Positions 8,204 to 15,395 of a DNA stretch of 64,000 nucleotides are shown piece after piece; the stretch's first letter is position 1, and each line of letters starts with the position of its first letter. The notes under the pieces are model-generated. The model did not search any database and was not told the origin of the DNA. It worked only from the letters and a program-made list of their open reading frames with translations. The stretch spans positions 1 to 64,000 of the forward strand of contig DASQLQ010000141.1 in assembly GCA_035629935.1 (NCBI GenBank). The letters are read 5' to 3'. The translations under genes and the position numbers were made by a program. The DNA comes from DASQLQ01 sp035629935 (GTDB lineage: Bacteria; Actinomycetota; CADDZG01; WHSQ01).

Positions 8204-9147
8204 CAGCCACCGATCCTTTCGCCCATGATCCCGGTTGGACGGAAGATCAGCACCAGCGGCAGCAACGTGAAGGCGATCACGTTCTTCCACTCAGCGCTGA
8301 TGCATACCGTGCTCATGTTCTCGATCAAACCCAGTAGGACGGCGCCCAAGAACGCGCCGCGGATATTCCCGATACCGCCAAGCACGGCCGCGGTGAAGGC
8401 TTTGATGCCGGGGATGAATCCCATGTTCCAGACGACATTTCCGAACAGGATCCCGTACAAGGAACCGGCGATCCCGCCGAAGAATCCTCCGATCAAGAAC
8501 GTCGTGACGATGACTCGGTCGACATTGATCCCCATCAACTGAGCTGCAACCGGATCTTCGGAGAGCGCACGGATGCTTCGCCCCGTGTTCGTCTTGTTGA
8601 TGATCCGGTCGAGGACGAGGAAACAAACGACGACCGCCACGATCAGGAGGACCTCGGCAGATATCACTCGGGAGCCGAGGACATCCATGCTGAATGCATC
8701 TTGGCCCGAAGCAAAGATGTCGGGGAAACCACGCTTGGCCGGGCCGAGCAGGAAGCCCTGTTGGAAGGTGTAGGTAGCGAAGAACGAAGCCCCGATCGCG
8801 CTGATCAGGTAAGAAAGCCGCGCGGCGTTGCGCTTACGGAGTGGCCGGTAGGCAACGCGCTCCAACAGCACCGCGCCGCCGGCGGAGGCAAGGCCACCGA
8901 CCAACAGGAAAGCCAGGATGATCAGGAGAAGTGGGAACCCGGTGAACGGGCCGTTGAGGGTGATCCACTGACCGAAGACATAGAAGACGGCGATGCCACC
9001 GATCGCGAACACGGCGTCGTGTGCGAAGTTGATCAACTTCAGCACTCCGTACACCATCGTGTAACCAAGAGCGATAAGGGCGTAGAACAAACCCAAAGTC
9101 ACACCCGTGACGAGCCCCGGGCCGATCAGCCCCGCATTGCAGTCCAC
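8203..9147 (-). CDS. livH: Branched-chain-type amino acid ABC transporter permease LivH
   Basis: This 314-aa membrane protein shows the LivH hallmarks: an early GVTLGLFYALIALGYTMVYG helix, the NFAHDAVFAIGG segment, and the cytoplasmic loop NTGRSIRALSEDPVAAQLMG that contacts the ATPases. It is the first permease of the liv set. It lies 140 bases after livK with a strong hairpin in between, and its stop overlaps the livM start by one base. Confidence 0.93.
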   Translation of the reverse strand: MDCNAGLIGPGLVTGVTLGLFYALIALGYTMVYGVLKLINFAHDAVFAIGGIAVFYVFGQWITLNGPFTGFPLLLIILAFLLVGGLASAGGAVLLERVAYRPLRKRNAARLSYLISAIGASFFATYTFQQGFLLGPAKRGFPDIFASGQDAFSMDVLGSRVISAEVLLIVAVVVCFLVLDRIINKTNTGRSIRALSEDPVAAQLMGINVDRVIVTTFLIGGFFGGIAGSLYGILFGNVVWNMGFIPGIKAFTAAVLGGIGNIRGAFLGAVLLGLIENMSTVCISAEWKNVIAFTLLPLVLIFRPTGIMGERIGG

Positions 9148-9240
9148 TCGCTCCCCCGCGTTAGGTCAGAAATCGGCGTTGATACTCGCAGATTGGTCAA
9201 GCCGGCGTTTACCCCTCCTCGCCGGCACCCCTACTTATGA

Positions 9241-9268
9241 GTGAGGGGGGCCGTTTGGCCCCCCTCAC
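9241..9268 (-). promoter_or_regulatory. Intercistronic hairpin after the liv binding-protein gene
   Basis: Perfect 12-bp stem (arms 9241-9252 and 9257-9268) with a 4-base loop, just downstream of the livK stop. The minus-strand sequence after it has no T-run. Like the hairpin at 4522-4558 it follows a binding-protein gene and precedes its permease gene, the position expected for a differential-expression element. Confidence 0.7.
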
Positions 9269-9287
9269 AGTTACTTCTTGGTGCTTC

Positions 9288-10487
9288 CTACTTGAGCAGC
9301 TCAGAAGCCGCACCAAGCGAAACGAAGTTCTTCGCCTTGGTGTCCCACTCGTAGATCCAGACGTCGTCCGGACCACCTTCGAACTCGCCGTCGTCGTTCC
9401 AACCGTAGCTCTTGGCCACGCCCGCGACGCCTTCGGCAGAGTCAAAGAAGTCGACGATCGCCGCACGAACCTCTTCGATCGGCTCGTCACCGGTTAGATC
9501 TCCAAGAGCCTGGATCGCAAGGTTCGTGACGTCCGTCATGTCCGCTGCGAAGGTCCCCGGCGCGTTCTCGCCATAAGCCTCCTGCATAGCGCTGACGTAG
9601 TCCTCCGCACCTTCGACCTTCAGCGGGTCGACACACGGGCACGAAGCGAGAGCGCCCTGTGCAGCGTCCTTGGCAGTGTCGCCGAAGGTCGGGTCCTTGG
9701 AACCGTCGTCCGTCATGAACGTCGCGTCCACACCGGCGTCGGCAAGTTGCTTGGCCAACGGGCCGGCCTGCGGCGTGTAACCACCGTAGAAGATCGCGTC
9801 CGGGTTGGCGTCGGCGACCTGCGAAACGACCGCCGAGTAGTCGGTCTCTTCAGGGCTGATGATGAAAGGACCCTGAGCGAGACTGCCGAGCTCCTTCTGG
9901 ACGCCATCGGCGAGACCCTTCGAGTAGTCCTGGTTGTCGTGGATAACGGCAACCGTCTTCGCCCCGAGGCCATCCTTCAGGTAAGCAGCAGCAACCTCTG
10001 CCTGGATGTTGTCCGGCGCAACAGCGCGGAACCAGGTCTCGAAGCCCTGTTCGTCGATCGTCTCGTTCGTACCAGTACCCGAGATAGCGATCCCTGCCTT
10101 ACCGAAGATCTTCCCGGTAGCGAGAGTCTCGCCCGAGAAATACGGACATGCGCAGAACACGACCGTCTCGTTGGAGACGATCTTCTGTGCGAGCGCGGGG
10201 GCCTGGTTCGGGTCACCCTGGCTGTCCTCACTCACGAACTCGAGCGTGCAAGCAACGTCGCCCGACTCGTTCGCGGCATTTACGGCGTACTCGACGCCAT
10301 CGGCGATCGGCTGACCGACCGACGCGTAGTCACCCGACAACGCACCCATCGTCGCGATCGTCCAGGTGCAGTCCTTCGGCTCGTCTGAGCCACCTGCGCC
10401 CGGATCCTCTTCTCCCCCGCCGCCGCATGCGGCGGCTACAAGGCCAAAGGCCATCACAGCCGCAGCCAATTGGAACCTTCTACTCAT
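9288..10487 (-). CDS. livK: Branched-chain-type amino acid ABC transporter binding lipoprotein (LivK/LivJ)
   Basis: This 399-aa lipoprotein has signal and lipobox MSRRFQLAAAVMAFGLVAAAC (about residues 1-21), then a Gly/Glu linker and a periplasmic-binding type I fold (IATMGALSGDYASVGQPIADG, DSQGDPNQAPALAQK, AVIHDNQDYSKGLADG). Such proteins bind leucine/isoleucine/valine or other amides and amino acids. The start at ATG 10487 has GGGGGAG upstream. An in-frame ATG at 10508 is less well placed. It is the first transporter gene and has its own predicted promoter at 10586-10614. Confidence 0.92.
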   Translation of the reverse strand: MSRRFQLAAAVMAFGLVAAACGGGGEEDPGAGGSDEPKDCTWTIATMGALSGDYASVGQPIADGVEYAVNAANESGDVACTLEFVSEDSQGDPNQAPALAQKIVSNETVVFCACPYFSGETLATGKIFGKAGIAISGTGTNETIDEQGFETWFRAVAPDNIQAEVAAAYLKDGLGAKTVAVIHDNQDYSKGLADGVQKELGSLAQGPFIISPEETDYSAVVSQVADANPDAIFYGGYTPQAGPLAKQLADAGVDATFMTDDGSKDPTFGDTAKDAAQGALASCPCVDPLKVEGAEDYVSAMQEAYGENAPGTFAADMTDVTNLAIQALGDLTGDEPIEEVRAAIVDFFDSAEGVAGVAKSYGWNDDGEFEGGPDDVWIYEWDTKAKNFVSLGAASELLK

Positions 10488-10585
10488 GCACTCCCCCTTC
10501 GCCATCACACCCCTCCCGGCGGATATCCGAGAGGGGAACTTTCAGCCTTCCCAAGCCCCGCCCGGATATGGGCGAAGCGGGCGAT

Positions 10586-10614
10586 AGTTTACAGACGCCA
10601 CAGGGGAAAACCAA
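10586..10614 (-). promoter_or_regulatory. Predicted sigma-A-like promoter for the transporter genes
   Basis: On the minus strand a TTGGTT -35-like hexamer (10609-10614) is 17 bases from a TAAACT -10-like hexamer (10586-10591). It lies just past the cyclodeaminase stop and ~100 bases upstream of livK. The leader between it and livK contains GC-rich inverted repeats (for example the palindrome CGGATATCCG near 10518-10530). Confidence 0.4.
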
Positions 10615-10622
10615 CTCACCTA

Positions 10623-11561
10623 CTACTGCGGTCGCAGGCCCTCTACCAGGACTTTCGCGGCGGCAAGAGCCACCGCCAGGTCCTCGAAGGCCACCCCGAC
10701 GCTCTTTAGGAGGGTTATCTCGCTCTTCGACGACCGGCCGATCCGGCCCCCGACAACCTCGGAAAGGTCCCCGGCGGCAACCTCTTTAAGGGCTCCCTCC
10801 TTCATCGGGATCAGCAGATCGCCTGCCTCAGCCAGAGCTGCTTGCCTTGTTTCAACGAAGACCGTCGCCCTGGTGATGGCAGTCGAATCGATCTCCCGCT
10901 CCGCCGGGCGATGAGAGCCAACCGCGTTCACGTGACATCCGGCGGGCAACAACGACCCATCGAAGACGGGCGTCGTCGAGGTGGTGCAAGTGCAGACGAT
11001 GTCTGCATGCCTCACCGAGTCGGGCCCGCCGACCGACGAGTCGACGGCGGCGACACTCGGCGACGCGGCTAAGCGCAGCGCGCCCTCTTCGCTCCTCGAC
11101 ACGATCGTCACTCGATCGATATTGCGCACCACCGACATCGCCTCTATGTGAGCCTCGCCCTGGATGCCCGCACCGAAGACGACGAGATGGCGGGCATCGG
11201 GGCGGGCCAGATACTTCGTCGCCAATGCCGACACCGCGGCAGTGCGCAAAGCAGTCAGCTCCGCCGCATCGAAGAGAGCGATCGGTTTCAGCGTGTCGCC
11301 GGCGAACAAGACGTACACGCCTTGTATTAGAGGCAGACCATGGGATGGGTTCTTCTCGTTGACGGTGACGAGTTTCACCCCAGCGGCCCGCGCATCCCAT
11401 GAGGGCATGAGCAGCAGCTGGTCTCCGTCTCGCTCCAGCACCGAGCGTTGCGGTGTGAGTGGGAGCGGTCCCGAGAAGACCTCCTCGAGAGCACCTATCG
11501 CTTCTTCCATCGACAACGCCTTGCGAAGCCGCTCTCCGTCGAAGTACTCGGGGTCTGACAT
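10623..11561 (-). CDS. Ornithine cyclodeaminase / mu-crystallin family NAD(P)-dependent enzyme
   Basis: This 312-aa protein has the OCD/mu-crystallin layout: an N-terminal substrate domain (LVTVNEKNPSHGLP, ALRTAAVSALATKYLA) and a Rossmann domain with LVVFGAGIQGEAH. Family members include ornithine cyclodeaminase (ornithine to proline), alanine dehydrogenase and delta-1-pyrroline-2-carboxylate/ketimine reductases. The start sits 6 bases after the stop of the proline-racemase-family gene, so both enzymes should act together, probably on proline or hydroxyproline derivatives. In hydroxyproline pathways an OCD-family reductase of pyrroline carboxylate is a common neighbour. The exact reaction is inference. 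Confidence 0.85.
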   Translation of the reverse strand: MSDPEYFDGERLRKALSMEEAIGALEEVFSGPLPLTPQRSVLERDGDQLLLMPSWDARAAGVKLVTVNEKNPSHGLPLIQGVYVLFAGDTLKPIALFDAAELTALRTAAVSALATKYLARPDARHLVVFGAGIQGEAHIEAMSVVRNIDRVTIVSRSEEGALRLAASPSVAAVDSSVGGPDSVRHADIVCTCTTSTTPVFDGSLLPAGCHVNAVGSHRPAEREIDSTAITRATVFVETRQAALAEAGDLLIPMKEGALKEVAAGDLSEVVGGRIGRSSKSEITLLKSVGVAFEDLAVALAAAKVLVEGLRPQ

Positions 11562-11567
11562 GGCTGC

Positions 11568-12575
11568 TTAGCGGAGCAGGAAACCGGTGCCGATGGGATC
11601 GGCCTCTGTAAGGACGAACTCGTGACGTCCCGTGAGAAACGCGCTGCCTTCCACCTCGGTGATAACGGCAGGTGTTCCCGCAACCTCGGCAGCATCGACC
11701 ACGGTGCCGGTGAAGGTCGAGCCCACGATCCCATCGTGGATCAGTGCCTCGCCGCGCGGCAATTCCCCCGACGCATCGAGCACAGCGAGGCGGGCGGAGG
11801 TGCCGCTGCCGCAGGGAGACCGGTCGACCTCGCCGTCGGCAAAGATCGTTACGTTCTTGTGGTGCACCGACTCGCCGCCTTCGACACGTTCGAAAAAGAT
11901 CACGCCGTAAACGTCCCGCAACTCGGGTTCCAAGGGATGAACCACGTTCTGTTCTCGTTCGATCGCGTGTTTGATCTCTCTCCCCAATGCGATCAACGCT
12001 TCGAGGTCATCTTTGTGCACCCTCATCCCCACGTCCGGAGCGTGCACGGACGCGTAGAAAGCTCCTCCATAGGAGATGTCGATCTTCAGTGGCCCCCGGG
12101 ACGTCGTTAGAGAAAGGTCATTCTCGAAGACGAAGGAAGGGACGTTCCGGAAGCGGACAGAGGTGACCTTGTCTCCCTTCACTTGGGCGATGGTCGATAG
12201 ACGACCGGACGGCACGTCGACGGTCACTGGCGTCTGAGGGCCTGTGATCGGCACGATCCCCTGCTCGAGCCCCCAGGTGACCAATGCGATCGTCCCGTGG
12301 CCACAGGCCGTGCTGTATCCCTCGTTGTGGAAGAAGACGCAGCCCAGATCGCCTTCGGCATCCTCCGGTTCGGTGACGAAGCACCCATACATGTCTGCGT
12401 GACCCCGCGGCTCATACACGAGCAGCTGCCGGATGTGATCGATGTTGTCGAGGGCCCACCGTCGTTTCTCCAGGATCGTCCGTCCCTCGAGGGCCGGCAC
12501 CCCCTCATGCACCACGCGGAATGGCTCACCCGCGGTGTGGTAGTCGACCGTCGATACACACAACTCCTGCGACAC
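11568..12575 (-). CDS. Proline racemase / 4-hydroxyproline 2-epimerase family protein
   Basis: This 335-aa protein carries HTAGEP (13-18), RGHADMYG (57-64) and both catalytic cysteines of the family, C91 in ACGHGT and C255 in DRSPCGSGT. A Cys/Cys pair fits racemases and 4-hydroxyproline 2-epimerases. The third branch, trans-3-hydroxyproline dehydratase, normally has Thr at the second site and is therefore disfavoured. It starts at GTG 12575, 14 bases after pdtaR, and is followed 6 bases later by the OCD-family gene. Substrate assignment between proline and hydroxyproline is not possible from motifs alone. Confidence 0.9.
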   Translation of the reverse strand: MSQELCVSTVDYHTAGEPFRVVHEGVPALEGRTILEKRRWALDNIDHIRQLLVYEPRGHADMYGCFVTEPEDAEGDLGCVFFHNEGYSTACGHGTIALVTWGLEQGIVPITGPQTPVTVDVPSGRLSTIAQVKGDKVTSVRFRNVPSFVFENDLSLTTSRGPLKIDISYGGAFYASVHAPDVGMRVHKDDLEALIALGREIKHAIEREQNVVHPLEPELRDVYGVIFFERVEGGESVHHKNVTIFADGEVDRSPCGSGTSARLAVLDASGELPRGEALIHDGIVGSTFTGTVVDAAEVAGTPAVITEVEGSAFLTGRHEFVLTEADPIGTGFLLR

Positions 12576-12589
12576 CGGGTGGACCTCGC

Positions 12590-13174
12590 TCAGGCGCCCA
12601 GGATCTCTTGTGCAACGTCCATCATCGAGCGGCGTTCGTCCATCGCTCGTTTCTGGATCGCCCGGAAGGCATCGGCCTCCGACAGGCCGTCGGTGTCCAT
12701 CAGGCGGCCCTTCGCGCGGTCGACGGCCTTACGAGTCTCGAGCTGGTGAGTGAGGTCCTGGGACTCCCGCCTCACGGCGGCGAGCTCGGCGTGGCGCATC
12801 AGAGCAACCTCGATCGCGGGCATGAGATCTGACTTCTGGAAAGGCTTGACCAGATACCCCATCGCTCCGGCATCGGCGGCCCGTTGCACGAGGTCTTTCT
12901 GCGAGAAAGCCGTGAGGATCAGGATGGCCCCGAGCCCTTCCTCGGTTATGCGTTCGGCCGCAGCCAGTCCGTCCATCCCCGGCATCTTGATATCCAAGAT
13001 CACAAGGTCGGGCTTGCGCTCGCGGGCCAGCCTTATCGCCGCCTCGCCGTCGGACGCTTCGCCGATGACCTCGATGCCCTCTTCCTCCAGCATCTCTTTG
13101 AGGTCGAGCCGGATGATCGCTTCATCTTCGGCGATGAGGACTTTCGGCTTCGAGCCTTCGGATGTGCCCGTCAT
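12590..13174 (-). CDS. pdtaR: ANTAR-domain response regulator, PdtaR-like
   Basis: A 194-aa two-domain regulator. The receiver (about 10-125) has the acidic pocket E16/D17, phospho-acceptor D61 (LVILDIKMPGMDG), T88 and K110 (GYLVKPF). The C-terminal ANTAR domain (about 130-192, LETRKAVDRAKGRLMD then DAFRAIQKRAMDERRSM) binds paired RNA hairpins to block transcription termination. It closely resembles mycobacterial PdtaR (Rv1626), also found some genes away from trpCBA. The start overlaps the stop of the coiled-coil gene (TGATG). The cognate histidine kinase is not in this window. No ANTAR target hairpins could be recognised with confidence. Confidence 0.9.
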   Translation of the reverse strand: MTGTSEGSKPKVLIAEDEAIIRLDLKEMLEEEGIEVIGEASDGEAAIRLARERKPDLVILDIKMPGMDGLAAAERITEEGLGAILILTAFSQKDLVQRAADAGAMGYLVKPFQKSDLMPAIEVALMRHAELAAVRRESQDLTHQLETRKAVDRAKGRLMDTDGLSEADAFRAIQKRAMDERRSMMDVAQEILGA

Positions 13175-13455
13175 CAGGCCTTGGAGGCCAGATGGTCGAG
13201 AAGCTTGTCCTGGTCGCGCTTCAGCTCCTCGATGGTGCTGAGTATCCGGGTCCGTTCCTGTTCGAGACGGGCATGGTCTTCCTTGGCCAGCCGGTACTCG
13301 CGCTCGGCAAGGGGAGTCTCTGCCACGACCATCCTGGTGTTTGCCTCCTCGACGACATCCATTTGGAAGAAGATCTGTTCCTCGATGATCGCGAGCTCCT
13401 CCCGCGCCTTGCGGAGACGGTCTTCGATCTGGGCGAAAGCCTTTTGGACATTCAT
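13174..13455 (-). CDS. Small coiled-coil protein of unknown function
   Basis: A 93-aa, highly charged, almost wholly helical protein (MNVQKAFAQIEDRLRKAREE… ending DKLLDHLASKA) with heptad-like Leu/Ile spacing and no membrane segment. A longer reading would run into the tRNA-Leu, so ATG 13455 was chosen. A TATACT element lies 10 bases upstream with no clear ribosome-binding site. It overlaps pdtaR by one base, so the two are probably translated together. A partner or modulator role for PdtaR is only inferred from position. Confidence 0.65.
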   Translation of the reverse strand: MNVQKAFAQIEDRLRKAREELAIIEEQIFFQMDVVEEANTRMVVAETPLAEREYRLAKEDHARLEQERTRILSTIEELKRDQDKLLDHLASKA

Positions 13456-13509
13456 GGGATTGAAAAGTATAGGTCGGTCAGCTTCCATTTCGCGAGATTC
13501 GCAAACTAG

Positions 13510-13594
13510 TGCGGCCGGTGGGATTTGAACCCACACGCCCTTGCGAGCAATCGGGTTTGAGCCGATCTTGTCTACCGGATTCCAACACGGCCGC
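13510..13594 (-). tRNA. tRNA-Leu (anticodon CAA)
   Basis: An 85-nt class II tRNA. The 7-bp acceptor stem is GCGGCCG/CGGCCGC with discriminator A. The anticodon stem ATCGG/CCGAT encloses loop CTCAAAC, giving anticodon CAA (reads UUG). There is a long variable arm, and the T-arm is GTGGG-TTCAAAT-CCCAC. The CCA end is not encoded. It lies between the coiled-coil gene and the homing-endonuclease-like gene, same strand. Confidence 0.95.
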
Positions 13595-13613
13595 AGAAAT
13601 CCGAGTTTAGGTG

Positions 13614-14354
13614 TTATCGCTTGGGCCCGATGATCTCGTCCAATTTCGCTACGTCGGCGCGACGGGACACCGCTATCGTCCGCTCATTCATCCGCCGCCA
13701 GCCGACCCCATAGAAGTCACAGGCCCAACAAAATATGCCCCGGATGTCGGCCGAGTAGTTGCAGAACTGATACCTCGAGTAGGCATAGGACTTCCCACGA
13801 ACCTTCACCTTGTTGGCCCCTCGATAGCCGTCGCTATGGATCAATCCACGCAACAATCCGCCGGGCCACTCCTCGAGGATCCCCATCTGCCAGGGGGCCA
13901 ACTCGATCTTGCGGCGATGCTTAACCCCCGGGCCGTGCTGGGGAAACAAACAAGGCCAGTGCTTCCAATGAGCATTTACCTCGATGCAACCGGGGCGTCT
14001 GACTTGCCCGATAGTCATGGCCCCCCGTGGACGCATCGCTCTTATCGCCTCGCCGGCCTCCCGGATGATCCCGGGGTACTTCTGATCCAGGGTGATTCGC
14101 AGCTTGAACACCCCGCGAGGGGCCGCCGTAAGGCAGCCATCCCCCAGATAAAGACCGAGCAGGTAGGCGTAGTCGCGGCAAGGCAGTTCTGCCCCGTCAC
14201 AGATGGGACATTGGCCATGACCATTAGTTGGGCCTTTGACTCGCCAGTCCCGGATGGTCGATCGAGGGATGCCGGTTAGTCGGGAAATGGCACAGTCGTT
14301 CATTCCTAGCGCCGCGTGGCGCATCGCTTCGTCGAACTCCGCGATCGATCGCAT
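13614..14354 (-). CDS. LAGLIDADG homing-endonuclease-like protein with N-terminal helix-turn-helix
   Basis: A 246-aa protein. Residues ~1-40 look like a Hin/Mos-type helix-turn-helix (NDCAISRLTGIPRSTIRDWR). CPICDG with a further Cys (C49, C52, C59) may bind zinc. Two LAGLIDADG-like helices follow, LLGLYLGDG (65-73) and LLRGLIHSDG (167-176), with acidic residues D72 and D175 at the expected catalytic positions. Free-standing genes of this kind are scattered through actinobacterial genomes and are usually listed as hypothetical or HTH proteins. It ends 19 bases before the tRNA-Leu 5' end. Whether it cuts DNA or is a domesticated regulator is open. Confidence 0.75.
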   Translation of the reverse strand: MRSIAEFDEAMRHAALGMNDCAISRLTGIPRSTIRDWRVKGPTNGHGQCPICDGAELPCRDYAYLLGLYLGDGCLTAAPRGVFKLRITLDQKYPGIIREAGEAIRAMRPRGAMTIGQVRRPGCIEVNAHWKHWPCLFPQHGPGVKHRRKIELAPWQMGILEEWPGGLLRGLIHSDGYRGANKVKVRGKSYAYSRYQFCNYSADIRGIFCWACDFYGVGWRRMNERTIAVSRRADVAKLDEIIGPKR

Positions 14355-14621
14355 CGCGATGGAAACTAGCGAGGGGGTGCGACAGACAAAGGGTGCCTAG
14401 AAAGGCGCTAAACAGGTGCGGCTATGGGTGCTGCTACGGGCGGGGCCTGCGGCCCTTTTGGATCCTGATCTGCTTCATGGTGCCCTCCCCCGGTGTGGGC
14501 TACCTGCCGGTCTAATGTTTCATCCATCGGCTGTTTTTCCCGGATTTTTAGCCGTAGTCGCATCTTTGACACCCATCTACGTACAACGCCCGAGGCGGGA
14601 AAAAGTTGGGTGGAGAGTGGC

Positions 14622-15395
14622 CTAGACGCTGTCGAGGGCGGCGCGGACCTCCGCCACGAACGTTCCGGCCGCCTGGGGCCCCTCCTCGAGGATCCGGGAG
14701 ACGACAGCCGAGCCGATAACGACCCCGTCGGAGATGCCAGCGGCCTCCACCGCCTGCTGTGGCGTGGAGACTCCGATCCCCACCAGGACGGGCAGGTCTG
14801 TCACTTCACGGCATCTGTCCACCACCGGGCCCGCCCGCTCGGAAAGGGACTCCCGCACCCCGGTGACACCCAGGGTGGATACCGCATAGACGAATCCGGT
14901 GGCGGTGCCTGCGATCCGCTGGACCCTCGGCGGAGGTGTTGTCGGGGCCACGAGGGGCACCCACGCCAACTCCGACTCAGCGGCGGCGGCTCTCAGCGAG
15001 CCCGATTCTTCGATCGGGAGATCGGGCACGATCAGACCGGAGAACCCGCACTTGGCGGCCCGGCGGCAGAACTCCTCCTCCCCGACCGCATGAACGGGGT
15101 TGTAATAGGTCATCGCCAACCGAGGGACATCCCCGGGAACGGCAGCCGATGCGTCGAGGGCCTCCAGCGGTCCAACCCCAAGCCGGATCGCCCGTTCGGC
15201 AGCTGCCGCGATCACCGGCCCATCCATCAACGGGTCCGAGAAGGGGATCCCCACTTCGACCGCATCCGCGACCTCACCGACAGCAGCAAGAGCGGCCGGA
15301 TACCCGGGTCGATCCGGGATCCCCGCCATCAGATATGGAACCAGGAGCTTGTGATCGGCGCGGGCCGCTAGCAAGTGCTCGAGCAGAGCCGTCAC
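14622..15395 (-). CDS. trpA: Tryptophan synthase alpha subunit
   Basis: This 257-aa TIM-barrel subunit cleaves indole-3-glycerol phosphate to indole and glyceraldehyde 3-phosphate, passing indole to TrpB. Visible are VPYLMAGIPDRPGY, the catalytic Glu in EVGIPFSDPLMDGP, the second acidic site in LIVPDLPIEE, and GIGVSTPQQA near the phosphate site. It overlaps trpB by 4 bases. It is the last gene of trpCBA; no canonical terminator with a T-run was seen after it. Confidence 0.96.
   Translation of the reverse strand: MTALLEHLLAARADHKLLVPYLMAGIPDRPGYPAALAAVGEVADAVEVGIPFSDPLMDGPVIAAAAERAIRLGVGPLEALDASAAVPGDVPRLAMTYYNPVHAVGEEEFCRRAAKCGFSGLIVPDLPIEESGSLRAAAAESELAWVPLVAPTTPPPRVQRIAGTATGFVYAVSTLGVTGVRESLSERAGPVVDRCREVTDLPVLVGIGVSTPQQAVEAAGISDGVVIGSAVVSRILEEGPQAAGTFVAEVRAALDSV

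Noticed and set aside
10488..10622. ANTAR-target hairpin pair in the livK leader
   Set aside because: GC-rich inverted repeats exist, but none shows two stems with the required hexaloops (A at position 1, G at position 4).
14443..14459. Small GGGCC/GGCCC hairpin followed by TTTT on the plus strand
   Set aside because: The stem is only 5 bp and no plus-strand gene precedes it.
13510..14621. Integrated element with att sites at tRNA-Leu
   Set aside because: No integrase gene and no second copy of the tRNA 3' end were seen around the LAGLIDADG gene. The 267 bases between it and trpA hold no recognisable feature.
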